Part shown: positions 1-9,689 of the stretch, piece after piece | How positions within the stretch are numbered: position 1 is the stretch's first letter | Layout of the letters: each line of letters begins with the position of its first letter | Assembly: GCA_946186185.1 (NCBI GenBank) | Contig: CAMHMJ010000027.1 | Span: forward strand, 1 to 46,138 | Source of the DNA: an uncultured Treponema sp. | Lineage (GTDB): Bacteria > Spirochaetota > Spirochaetia > Treponematales > Treponemataceae | Direction of reading: 5' to 3' | DNA length: 46,138 nucleotides | Made by a program: the position numbers and the translations under genes | Notes under the pieces: model-generated | What the model saw: the letters and a program-made list of their open reading frames with translations, nothing else | What the model was told of the DNA's origin: nothing | The model's database searches: none

Positions 1-2
1 TT

Positions 3-455
3 ATGGAAGAAATTGTTGTATATACAGACGGCGGCTGCCATGGAAACCCGGGAGGACCGGGGGGCTGGGCAATAGTAGTAATATGCGGAAATGATGCAAG
101 AAAACTTTCAGGAGGAGAACCATCTACCACCAACAACCGAATGGAACTTACCGCTGCAATTCAGGCTCTTACAGTAATCAAAAATACACCTTCATTTACC
201 GGAAAAAAAGTTACGGTGAACATAGACAGCCAGTATGTTAAAAACGGCATTACAGTCTGGATAAAGGGCTGGAAGGCAAAGGGCTGGAAAACAGCTGACA
301 AAAAGCCGGTAAAAAATCAGGACTTGTGGGTAACTCTTGATGAATTAAACTCCCAGCTGAGCGTGGAATGGAACTGGGTAAAGGGCCACGCTGGCGTCCA
401 GTGGAACGAAGTCTGCGACCAGCTCTGCCAGGAAGAGATTGCTAAGTACGAGTAG
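3..455 (+). CDS. rnhA: Ribonuclease HI
   Basis: Cleaves the RNA strand of RNA-DNA hybrids in the cytoplasm, for example Okazaki primers and R-loops. The 150-residue protein aligns end to end with classical RNase HI. The start motif YTDGGCHGNPG carries catalytic D9; E48 lies in TTNNRMEL, D75 in DSQY, H129 in VKGHAG, and D139 completes the four-carboxylate-plus-histidine site. The basic handle region with GWKTADKKPVKN (about 94-105) is present, as in the E. coli enzyme. The ATG at base 3 fits the family start, but the upstream region is outside the window, so promoter and RBS cannot be judged. The next gene begins 52 bases downstream on the same strand. Confidence 0.96.
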   Translation: MEEIVVYTDGGCHGNPGGPGGWAIVVICGNDARKLSGGEPSTTNNRMELTAAIQALTVIKNTPSFTGKKVTVNIDSQYVKNGITVWIKGWKAKGWKTADKKPVKNQDLWVTLDELNSQLSVEWNWVKGHAGVQWNEVCDQLCQEEIAKYE

Positions 456-507
456 ACATTTTTTGGACTTATGACTATGAGACAATTGAAGTGAGAAGGG
501 ATAGAAA

Positions 508-3500
508 ATGATTACTATACAAAATTTAAGAAATATTTTAGAGAAATTTAATTTTTCTACAAAGGATAATAATCTATATAAAAAAGAATATCCCCAAGGT
601 GCAAGTATTGCAGTTGATTTTAACAATCAAAAAATTATTTATGAACCATTAGACGCAACTTTTGAAAATGGAGAATTTCCAACAAAAGAAAACCCATCAA
701 ACGGTTTTGTAATTCATAGAGATACAACATTAAACTTTAAAGCAAATGAAAATTTTGTTTGCCTTCTATGTGTACATTTTCTTCTTGAAAAAGGTTATGA
801 ACCAAAACACATAGTTTTTGAGCCTGCCTTTAAAGTTGGACATATTAATAAACCTTCTTACGGTGACATTCTTGTTTTTGACAAAGAATATAATCCTTTG
901 GTTCTTGTCGAAAATAAAACTTATGGAAATGAATTTTCAAATGAATGGAATAACATGCAGAAAGATGGTGGTCAGTTATTCAGCTACTTAGGCCCACTTG
1001 TAAATACACTGGGATTCTGTGAAAATCTAGTACTTTTTGCTGCAGATTTTGATGAGAAACCAATTCTTAAAAGCCATATCATTACTCTAAAAGATAATGA
1101 AAAGCGAATAAGCGAAATTGATAATCCAAAAACATTCAGTAATGCCCAGGGAAAATATTTTGAAGTCTGGAATGAAACTTATGCAAAATCTTTTGAAACA
1201 AAGGGGTTATTTGAAGATGATATTGAAGCATATTCTATTGGGAAACTAAAATATACGATAAATGATTTAAAAGAATTATCACATGCAGAAATTCGACCAA
1301 TATATCATGAGTTTGCAACAATTCTTCGCAATCACGCAATTACGGATTTTGAACATTCTTTTTATATACTTATAGATTTATTTCTGTGTAAGATTACGGA
1401 TGAACGCAAGAATCCAAATGACTTGCAATTCTATTACAAAGGTATTACTAGAGATACTCCAAAAGAATATTGTGCAAGACTCCTTAAACTTTACAAGCAG
1501 GGAATGCATGATCTTTTTAATGTTGAAGTTGTAAACAAAGAAGAAGATGATATTAAAAATATCTTTGAAGATACGAGCCGCTCACTTACAAATGGACTTT
1601 TTGATGGAATCAAAAAACTCTTTGAAGAAATGAAATTTTATAACATCAAAAAATTTAATTTTATTGAAGTTGAGAATAAAGAAAACTTTGAATACAACTT
1701 TCAAATTCTTATTAAAATTGCAGCACTAATTCAGGATATTAATTTAAGTAACAGTGAGACAAATCACTTTTTTGGAGATTTGTTTGAAGGTTTACTTTCA
1801 AAGAATGTTCATCAGACAGAAGGTCAGTTTTTTACGCCGCTTCCGATTGTAAATTTCATCATAAATTCTTTGCCGGAATTTACAAATACCCAGAATGTAA
1901 AAGTTCTTGATTATGCTTGTGGCGCGGGTCATTTTCTTACAGAGTTTGTAAAGGCATATCCTGATGCGAAAGCTTACGGGATTGAGAAAAGCCAGCCTCT
2001 GAGTCAAGTTGCAAAAATTGCGACAATTATAAATGGTAATTCCGATGCTCGGATAATATTCAAAGATTCATTAAGTTCTTTTAATACAAATCTCGTAAAA
2101 GAACAGGGCTTTGACAATGACAGTTTTGACTGCATAATTGCAAATCCACCTTATAGTGTAAAAGGTTTTTTGAATACACTTACAGAAAAAGATCGTAATC
2201 AATTTGAGCTTACTCATTTTGTAGATAAAAAATCACTTGAGGCAACTAAATCCATAGAATGTTTTTTTGTTGAACGTTCAAAACACTTTTTAAAACAGAA
2301 TGGAATTATGGCAATAGTCCTTCCAAGTTCGATTCTTTCAAATGGAAATTTATATATAAAGGTTCGAGAAATTCTTTTTGAAAATTTCAACATTCTTTCA
2401 ATAGTCAATCTTGGCAGTCGAACATTTGGATCAACAGGAACAAATACAATAGTCTTAATTGCTCAGAAGGTCAAAAAAAACTCTCATGGTCTTCTAGAAA
2501 ACTTCATTAAAAATAATAGATATGAGCAATATACAAACTATACCGCAGTAGATTCGTATATTAAGAAACAAGGTTATCCTCTACCGGATTTTTATACTTT
2601 TATGCAGAGAGGCATAATGAGCGATGAACTTGCAAATCATGATTTTTTTATTGATTACAAAAAAAATTTTAAGCCGCAACCACTTCCAAAAACTATCCAA
2701 AATGAATGGTTTAAAGCTTCAACTTTTTTTGATAAAAAAATAAAGGAAAACACAAAGGAATATAAAAAGATTTTTCAGCAATATTTAAAGACAGAAGAAT
2801 ATAAGCAGTATGCAGAAATAGAATACAAGAAGCAGTTTGTTATATTTGCCCAGAAAATTGAATGTGACAAACTAAACACATTTATACAAATTGAAGATAA
2901 TAATGTGGTAATTCTTCAGTCTCCACAAGATAAGGTTGGCAATAAAAGCAACAAAACACAGATAATTAAGTTTCTTGGCTATGATTGGAGTAACCGCAAG
3001 GGTGATGAGGGCATAAAATATGTAACAAGTATACCAGAATTAGAGGATACAGGAGAAACAGAAGGAACAGATAAAGAGGACAAGGATGCAGAAATTGTAA
3101 ATGCAATCAATTCAATTAAATTTATAGATACACCACTTTATAATCCTGATAATAGCTGGGATGAAACAAAATTTTCATTTGCAATAAGAAAGCATATTTA
3201 CCAACAGTGTAATAAATTTTCATTTACAAGTGAAAAACAAGAAAATGAAAACTTGCATAAAGAGTTTGCATGTGAAATGGGAGAGCTTCTTTTTAATGCA
3301 AAACTTTCTGATATGATTGATTTTTCAAAGACAGAATTTGATAAGGCAATTAAATGCAATGTGCAGAAAACTGAGATAAAGATTGAAAGCAAATTTCCCC
3401 TTGTAAAACTCGAAGAGATTGCAACTTTACAAAAAGGGAAAGCAATAACTTCAGCAGAAGCTAAAGCCGGAACCGTGAAAGTTGTTGCAGGAGGAACCGA

Positions 3501-4443
3501 TTTCGCCTATTTCCATAATGAATCAAATAGACCTTCTAATATCATTACAGTAAGCGCTAGTGGAGCAAATGCTGGTTTTGTAAATTACTGGTCAGAACCT
3601 ATTTTTGCTTCAGATTGTACAACAATTTTGACCAATGATATTTCAATAACAAAATACATTTTTAATTTTTTAAAAGCAAATCAAGATATTGTATTTCATT
3701 TACAAAAAGGGGCTGCACAACCTCATGTATATGCAGATGATTTGAAAGCACTTCCAATTCCGTATCCTTCGATTGGTATTCAAAAATCCATTGTTGCCGA
3801 ATGTGATAGTGTTGATACAGATTATCAGATAGCTAAAAAATCAATAGATGATTATAAAAATCAAATTTCAGAAATTATTAAAAATGTAAAAGGAGAAAAT
3901 CTAACTATTGGAGAAATTGGAAAAATTTGTATGTGTAAGAGAATTAAGAAAAATGAAACAAATTCAGACTCCGGTATTCCGTTTTATAAAATAGGAACTT
4001 TTGGTAAAAAAGCTACGGCTTATATTTCAAAAAAACTTTTTGATAAATATGTGAACGAATATCCATATCCTAAAAAAGGACAAATTCTTATTTCTGCAGC
4101 AGGAACCCTAGGAAAAGCTGTCGCATTTGATGGAAAACCAGCTTATTTTCAAGATTCAAATATCGTATGGATTGATAATAATGAAAGTAAAGTGAAGAAT
4201 TCTTATCTTTTAAATGTTTTGGCAATTATTGATTGGAAGAAATACGCAACAGAAGGCAGTATTATTCCAAGAATATATAATGAAAATTTAAGGAATGTGA
4301 TAATTCCTGTTCCTTCACTCGCAGAACAAGAAAAAATTGTTTCTCAAATTACCGCATTGGAAAATAAAATTTCCGAAGCAAAACAAACACTTGCTGCTTG
4401 CCCAAAGAGGAAACAGGATATACTGGATAAGTGGTTAAAGTAG
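508..4443 (+). CDS. Single-chain restriction-modification-specificity protein (type IIG/IIB-like)
   Basis: A 1311-residue fusion with all restriction-modification functions in one chain. The N-terminal part (about 90-180) shows a RecB-type nuclease core like that of HsdR: D120 in YGDILVF, E135-N-K137 in VENKT, and Q156xxxY160. The middle is an N6-adenine methyltransferase of the HsdM type: QFFTP at 440-444, SAM-binding VLDYACGAGHF at 466-476 and catalytic NPPY at 546-549. The C-terminal part holds two HsdS-like target-recognition units (about 963-1100 and 1130-1270), each followed by a helical spacer. No helicase or translocase domain is seen. Architecture matches AloI/CjeI-like enzymes, which cut beside a bipartite site; that assignment is by architecture only. 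The gene is visibly AT-richer than rnhA and groEL, suggesting acquisition by transfer. The RBS is GAAGGGA. Confidence 0.88.
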   Translation: MITIQNLRNILEKFNFSTKDNNLYKKEYPQGASIAVDFNNQKIIYEPLDATFENGEFPTKENPSNGFVIHRDTTLNFKANENFVCLLCVHFLLEKGYEPKHIVFEPAFKVGHINKPSYGDILVFDKEYNPLVLVENKTYGNEFSNEWNNMQKDGGQLFSYLGPLVNTLGFCENLVLFAADFDEKPILKSHIITLKDNEKRISEIDNPKTFSNAQGKYFEVWNETYAKSFETKGLFEDDIEAYSIGKLKYTINDLKELSHAEIRPIYHEFATILRNHAITDFEHSFYILIDLFLCKITDERKNPNDLQFYYKGITRDTPKEYCARLLKLYKQGMHDLFNVEVVNKEEDDIKNIFEDTSRSLTNGLFDGIKKLFEEMKFYNIKKFNFIEVENKENFEYNFQILIKIAALIQDINLSNSETNHFFGDLFEGLLSKNVHQTEGQFFTPLPIVNFIINSLPEFTNTQNVKVLDYACGAGHFLTEFVKAYPDAKAYGIEKSQPLSQVAKIATIINGNSDARIIFKDSLSSFNTNLVKEQGFDNDSFDCIIANPPYSVKGFLNTLTEKDRNQFELTHFVDKKSLEATKSIECFFVERSKHFLKQNGIMAIVLPSSILSNGNLYIKVREILFENFNILSIVNLGSRTFGSTGTNTIVLIAQKVKKNSHGLLENFIKNNRYEQYTNYTAVDSYIKKQGYPLPDFYTFMQRGIMSDELANHDFFIDYKKNFKPQPLPKTIQNEWFKASTFFDKKIKENTKEYKKIFQQYLKTEEYKQYAEIEYKKQFVIFAQKIECDKLNTFIQIEDNNVVILQSPQDKVGNKSNKTQIIKFLGYDWSNRKGDEGIKYVTSIPELEDTGETEGTDKEDKDAEIVNAINSIKFIDTPLYNPDNSWDETKFSFAIRKHIYQQCNKFSFTSEKQENENLHKEFACEMGELLFNAKLSDMIDFSKTEFDKAIKCNVQKTEIKIESKFPLVKLEEIATLQKGKAITSAEAKAGTVKVVAGGTDFAYFHNESNRPSNIITVSASGANAGFVNYWSEPIFASDCTTILTNDISITKYIFNFLKANQDIVFHLQKGAAQPHVYADDLKALPIPYPSIGIQKSIVAECDSVDTDYQIAKKSIDDYKNQISEIIKNVKGENLTIGEIGKICMCKRIKKNETNSDSGIPFYKIGTFGKKATAYISKKLFDKYVNEYPYPKKGQILISAAGTLGKAVAFDGKPAYFQDSNIVWIDNNESKVKNSYLLNVLAIIDWKKYATEGSIIPRIYNENLRNVIIPVPSLAEQEKIVSQITALENKISEAKQTLAACPKRKQDILDKWLK

Positions 4444-4456
4444 GAGTTTAATATTG
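4442..4456 (+). promoter_or_regulatory. RBS overlapping the upstream stop codon, with a TTG start
   Basis: The stop codon TAG of the methyltransferase fusion (4441-4443) runs into AGGAG (4442-4446), which lies 7 nt before the TTG start at 4454. This indicates translational coupling between the two genes of the island and fixes the unusual start codon, because the first in-frame ATG lies at residue 38, inside the conserved N-terminal domain. Confidence 0.75.
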
Positions 4457-5479
4457 AAAGATTTAGCAAATCAAAATAATGCAGCTTATACATCCTTGAT
4501 TGCTTCAATTGGTACTTTAATAAATGAAGCCCGTAAAAGAATTGCAACAAGCGTTAATACAGAAATGGTACAGACTTACTGGCATGTGGGTAGATATATT
4601 GTTGAGTATCAGCAAGGCGGAAAAGAACGAGCTGGATATGGCGATGAACTGTTAAAACGACTTTCAAAAGATCTGACCATGAAATATGGAGAAGGCTTTA
4701 ACCGAAATAATCTCCAATATATGCGTCGTTTATATCTGACTTTTCCAAATTGCACGACACTGTCATGCAATTTAAGCTGGAGCCATTATCAGGAAATTTT
4801 AAAAGCTGAAGATTCCCTGGAAATTAATTTCTATGTAAAAGAATGCGAAAATGAAAATTGGAGCGTGCGGGAATTAAAACGTCAGATGAAAAGCATGTTA
4901 TTTCATCGAATTGCACTCAGTAAAGATAAGAAACAGGTTCTTGAGCTTGCTAAACAGGGACAACAGATACAGACCCCAGAAGACATTCTAAAAGATCCTT
5001 ATGTTTTAGAGTTTACTGGAATTCCTCAAAAAGAAGTTTATCTTGAAAGTGATTTAGAAAATGCACTAATTTCTCATCTTGAAAATTTTCTTTTGGAGCT
5101 TGGTAAGGGCTTTGCCTTCATAAAAAGACAATATAAAATGCAGATTGGTACAAGAACTTTCAAGGTTGACTTGGTTTTCTATCATCATATTCTGAAATGT
5201 TTTGTACTGATTGATTTAAAGCGTGGAGAGATTGAACATAATGACATCGGCCAGATGAATATGTATCTGAATTACTTTAAGAACGAGGAATGTTCAGAAG
5301 GTGATAATCCGCCGATTGGAATTGTTCTTGGTGCCTATAAAGATAAGCTTTTAATGGAATATGCAACACAGGGGCTGGAAAACACACTCTTCGTAAGTAA
5401 ATATCAATTATACTTGCCGAATAGAGAACAGCTTCAAAACGAATTAGAAATCTTATTGGAAAAAGAAGAAAATAAATAA
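4454..5479 (+). CDS. DUF1016/YhcG-type PD-(D/E)XK nuclease protein
   Basis: A 341-residue protein of the DUF1016 (YhcG) type. The N-terminal domain (about 10-150) has the family pattern: INEARKRIA, NTEMVQTYWHVGRYIVE, a GYGDELLKRLSKDL segment, GFNRNNLQYMRRLY and ELKRQMKSMLF. The C-terminal domain (about 195-300) is a PD-(D/E)XK fold with D239 in KVDLVFY, D254-L-K256 in LIDLKRG and a following glutamine, Q267, in GQMNMY. Members often sit in type I restriction loci and are presumed nucleases; their exact role is not settled. Start is TTG, chosen because the SD sits 7 nt upstream and the N-terminus fits the family. Composition is as AT-rich as the upstream fusion gene, so the two probably arrived together. 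Confidence 0.85.
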   Translation: MKDLANQNNAAYTSLIASIGTLINEARKRIATSVNTEMVQTYWHVGRYIVEYQQGGKERAGYGDELLKRLSKDLTMKYGEGFNRNNLQYMRRLYLTFPNCTTLSCNLSWSHYQEILKAEDSLEINFYVKECENENWSVRELKRQMKSMLFHRIALSKDKKQVLELAKQGQQIQTPEDILKDPYVLEFTGIPQKEVYLESDLENALISHLENFLLELGKGFAFIKRQYKMQIGTRTFKVDLVFYHHILKCFVLIDLKRGEIEHNDIGQMNMYLNYFKNEECSEGDNPPIGIVLGAYKDKLLMEYATQGLENTLFVSKYQLYLPNREQLQNELEILLEKEENK

Positions 5480-5527
5480 AAACAATGATGAGCTTGAAGT
5501 AATTTTTCAATTTTTTTAATTTTTCTC

Positions 5528-5556
5528 TTGCCGTTTGTTTTTTTTATCAGTAATTT
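5528..5556 (+). promoter_or_regulatory. Candidate groEL promoter
   Basis: TTGCCG (5528-5533), a 17-nt spacer and TAATTT (5551-5556) form a plausible sigma-70-type promoter. Use of it would give groEL a 5' leader of about 140 nt containing the hairpin-rich repeat at 5593-5670. No CIRCE-type inverted repeat is seen here. Confidence 0.4.
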
Positions 5557-5587
5557 AAAAAGTGATGAAAATGAATTCTGCACGACC

Positions 5588-5672
5588 CTTACGGGGCGTT
5601 GCGGGGTGTCCCCGCTAGAGGGGGTAGGGAGCGACGGCAGCGCTGGCGCAACCGAGGGGCAGGCGCCCCTTT
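5588..5672 (+). repeat. Family 2 hairpin repeat, copy upstream of groEL
   Basis: GC-rich block in an AT-rich gap. GGGGCGTTGCGGGG opens the element; CGGGGTGTCCCCG forms a tight hairpin; GCTAGAGGGGGTAGG follows; then CGACGGCAGCG, and GAGGGGCAGGCGCCCCT closes it with another stem. The same order of blocks is found on the opposite strand at 41164-41336. The segment AGGGAGCGACGGC also occurs inside the family 1 element at 22053. Confidence 0.7.
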
Positions 5673-5702
5673 AAAAATGTTTTTTTATTATAGAGGTTAT
5701 AA

Positions 5703-7331
<1,629 letters not shown>

Positions 7332-7333
7332 TC

Positions 7334-7406
7334 AGTTTTCCGATAGGAAAACTAGAGCAAAAGCCACGATACCCTGAATGATGAAGGAGTTGTAGATGGC
7401 TTTTGC
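7334..7406 (+). other. Two hairpins and a 10-codon reading frame after groEL
   Basis: AGTTTTCC (7334-7341) pairs with GGAAAACT (7346-7353) over a 4-nt loop. GCAAAAGCCA (7357-7366) pairs with TGGCTTTTGC (7397-7406) around a loop that contains AAGGAG. An ATG at 7396 lies 7 nt after that SD and opens MAFADIGGMY, stopping at 7428. The peptide resembles a chaperonin tail (compare MGMGY), so this may be a remnant of a duplicated groEL end, or chance. Confidence 0.35.
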
Positions 7407-7456
7407 CGATATTGGCGGAATGTACTAATTTGAAAAGCTCCAATTAGCCGAAGAAA

Positions 7457-7490
7457 AGAGCGCTCGTTTTTTGCGGGCGCTCTTTTTTTT
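7457..7490 (+). terminator. Rho-independent terminator of groEL
   Basis: AGAGCGCTCG (7457-7466) pairs with CGGGCGCTCT (7474-7483) with one G-T wobble, a 7-nt loop and a run of eight T. It is the clearest intrinsic terminator in the window. Confidence 0.92.
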
Positions 7491-7502
7491 GCTCGCAGAC
7501 CA

Positions 7503-7580
7503 CGACCGGTAGCTTTCTTTCAGGCAGAATGTCGAGTTTGCTAGAGCTAATTTTGGAGTAGACTTTATAAAACTTGACCT
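7503..7580 (+). repeat. Family 1 repeat, short rearranged copy
   Basis: CGACCGGTAGC (7503-7513) is the inner 3' block of the family, here followed by a short terminal hairpin. AATGTCGAGTTT (7528-7539) pairs with AAACTTGAC (7570-7578), allowing a G-T wobble. Between them lies AGCTAATTTTGGAGTAG, the family 3' arm with one change. Confidence 0.65.
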
Positions 7581-7597
7581 TCAGCCTAACAAAAAAC

Positions 7598-7634
7598 TTG
7601 TTTTCTTTTAAAAGTAAGTTAAAATTATTCTATG
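7598..7634 (+). promoter_or_regulatory. Promoter of the EAL gene, leaderless type
   Basis: TTGTTT (7598-7603), a 16-nt spacer and TAAAAT (7620-7625), followed by only 6 nt before ATG at 7632. No SD is present in that gap, so transcription is predicted to start at or next to the start codon. Confidence 0.6.
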
Positions 7635-9569
7635 AATTTTTATAATGTGGACTTTGATATTGCCGCGATAATCGTAAATATTCTTGTTTTTTTCTGCTAT
7701 GTGGGAAAAAAGCACGTAAAAAACTCTCAGTATTACTGCATTCTGGGACTGATGCTGTTTTCTTTTTTGTCCCCGGTGCTAGATATTCCTTCCTCTTTCC
7801 TGATTGAACAGAAAGCGGGCGTTGTTCCTGTTTATATTTTTAATACTATCTACTATCTTTCAAAGTTATGCTATACCTGTTTCTTCCTTCTGTTCATAAT
7901 GTCCCAGCTTGAACTTTCCGGAAGGGTAAGGCAGATTAAAAAAATCGTAATTGTTATGCCCCTTGCTTTTGTTGCGGTTGCTACAATCGTAAATATCTGG
8001 ACGGGATGGCTGTTTACCTATAAGGATTTTGTCTGGGTTAGCGGTCCCATGAGGTCCCTCAGTTATTCAGTTAATATTCTTTATCTTGTCTGTGCATTTT
8101 TGTACGTTACCCTGAACAAGGATGCAGTTGGAAAAGGATTCCGTTTTTTAATTCAGCTGATTTCTGTTATGAACATTGCTGCAGACAGTCTTCAGTATGT
8201 GTTCAAAGGCCTTTTGATTCACTGTTTTGCAACTTCCGTGAGCCTTCTGGTGCTTATCCTGAACATCGATAAGTACGGTATTGTCCTTGATTCTGTAACC
8301 GGCATGGCAAAAAAAGAGGGCTTTGAAAAAATTGTGAATAAGCTTTTGTTTTATCACAGCCCCTTTGAAGTTCTTTTTGTGCGCATAAAAGATTACGATG
8401 TTATTTCTAATATTTTTGGTATTGGAACGGTGGAAGAAATCCTTCGAAAAATTGAATGTTATTTCATTGAGCTCGCAGGGGTGGGAAACGCATTTCGGGT
8501 TTCCAATGACACCTTTGCCCTTATTAACTATAAGGATGACCATTTTACTGAAAATCTGAATGTAATTTATACAACCCTCAAAAGATCCTGGAAGGTTAAG
8601 GGTATTGACTACTCCTTAGAGTTCTTTATGTCTAATCTGAGGGCATATGAGAATTTTAACAACTGGGAAATGCTTTCCGGCTACCTTTTGTATTTCAGCA
8701 CAATGAAAAAGGAACGGGCGGAAATAGTTCCCCTTGCGGAAATGCAGGTTTCTAATCCGGTTTTTGAGCGCAAGGTTGAGCGTGCCATGGAACAGGGTAT
8801 GCAGGATGGAAACTTTAAGGTAGTCTATCAGCCGATTTGTACAACAAAGGACAAGAAATTTGTAACGGCGGAAGCGCTTCTCCGGCTTACGGATCCGGAG
8901 CTGGGTATGATTTCCCCGGAGGTTTTTATTCCGATTGCAGAAAGATCCGGTCTTATCCTTCGCCTTGGAAACTATGTTCTTGAGCAGGTCTGCCTCTTTA
9001 TTGCAACCCATAACATGGCTTCCCTTGGACTTGCCTACATTGAACTGAATCTTTCTGCCATTCAGTGTATTCAGGAGGATTTCCTTAGTCTCATTGATCA
9101 GACGCTGTCGATTTACAGGATTCCGTCCCGCTACCTCTGCTTTGAAATTACGGAAACTGCCTCTACAACGGCGCCTCACATTTTTACGGATAATCTGAAC
9201 GAGCTTTCAAAACGAGGCTTCCGTCTTGCACTTGACGATTTTGGAACCGGATACGCGAATATTCAGAGAATGTTTACAAGTGACTTTGAGATTATTAAAT
9301 TCGATAAAACCCTGACCTCCAATTTTGCAAGCGATAAAAAACTCCGGGAATTCTATTACACCTTCATTTCCATGCTTCAGTCCATCGGCTGTAAGATTGT
9401 TTCTGAAGGGGTTGAGACAAAAGCTCAGTATGAGTTCATAAAGAATTCAGGCGGCGATTACATTCAGGGCTTTTATTTTGCACCTCCGCTGGACGAAGAA
9501 GATTTTGTTGAATTCATAAAATCCCATCAGGAAAATCGTACTGATGAGGAAGATATTCCCCTTCTGTAA
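7632..9569 (+). CDS. Membrane protein with degenerate GGDEF and EAL phosphodiesterase domains
   Basis: Predicted cyclic-di-GMP phosphodiesterase, 645 residues. About six to seven hydrophobic segments fill residues 8-212, forming an N-terminal membrane sensor. Residues about 218-365 resemble a GGDEF domain, but the signature is replaced by SNDTF (291-295), so diguanylate cyclase activity is not expected. The EAL domain (about 390-632) is complete: E414-A-L, N473 in ELNLS, E505 in EITET, DDFGTGY at 535-541, K556 in IIKFDK, E592 and E595 in SEGVET, and Q612-G-F. An active hydrolase that lowers c-di-GMP is therefore likely, with the degenerate domain possibly sensing GTP. No SD precedes ATG; see the promoter entry. 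The signal sensed is unknown. It appears monocistronic. Confidence 0.93.
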   Translation: MNFYNVDFDIAAIIVNILVFFCYVGKKHVKNSQYYCILGLMLFSFLSPVLDIPSSFLIEQKAGVVPVYIFNTIYYLSKLCYTCFFLLFIMSQLELSGRVRQIKKIVIVMPLAFVAVATIVNIWTGWLFTYKDFVWVSGPMRSLSYSVNILYLVCAFLYVTLNKDAVGKGFRFLIQLISVMNIAADSLQYVFKGLLIHCFATSVSLLVLILNIDKYGIVLDSVTGMAKKEGFEKIVNKLLFYHSPFEVLFVRIKDYDVISNIFGIGTVEEILRKIECYFIELAGVGNAFRVSNDTFALINYKDDHFTENLNVIYTTLKRSWKVKGIDYSLEFFMSNLRAYENFNNWEMLSGYLLYFSTMKKERAEIVPLAEMQVSNPVFERKVERAMEQGMQDGNFKVVYQPICTTKDKKFVTAEALLRLTDPELGMISPEVFIPIAERSGLILRLGNYVLEQVCLFIATHNMASLGLAYIELNLSAIQCIQEDFLSLIDQTLSIYRIPSRYLCFEITETASTTAPHIFTDNLNELSKRGFRLALDDFGTGYANIQRMFTSDFEIIKFDKTLTSNFASDKKLREFYYTFISMLQSIGCKIVSEGVETKAQYEFIKNSGGDYIQGFYFAPPLDEEDFVEFIKSHQENRTDEEDIPLL

Positions 9570-9602
9570 ACAGCCGTGATTAAAATCCTAAAAAAAATCT
9601 CT

Positions 9603-9625
9603 GGTGTCAATTTTTGGCACCTCTT
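9603..9625 (+). terminator. Weak candidate terminator after the EAL gene
   Basis: GGTGTCA and TGGCACC pair with one G-T wobble around ATTTT, followed by TCTTTG. The T-tract is poor, so this is tentative. A TGC-TATATT extended -10 (9629-9636) just after it could start the addB-like transcript. Confidence 0.35.
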
Positions 9626-9689
9626 TGTGCTATATTATTTATAAGATTCTATTTATACCTCAGAATAAGAAAAAGGAAGACTTTTAGCG

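Noticed and set aside
9614..9632. Second sigma-54-like site (TTGGCACCTCTTTGTGC) before addB
   Set aside because: The GG to GC distance is 11, not 10, and the -12 element is TGTGC instead of TTGC. The TGC-TATATT extended -10 or a weak terminator stem explains it better.
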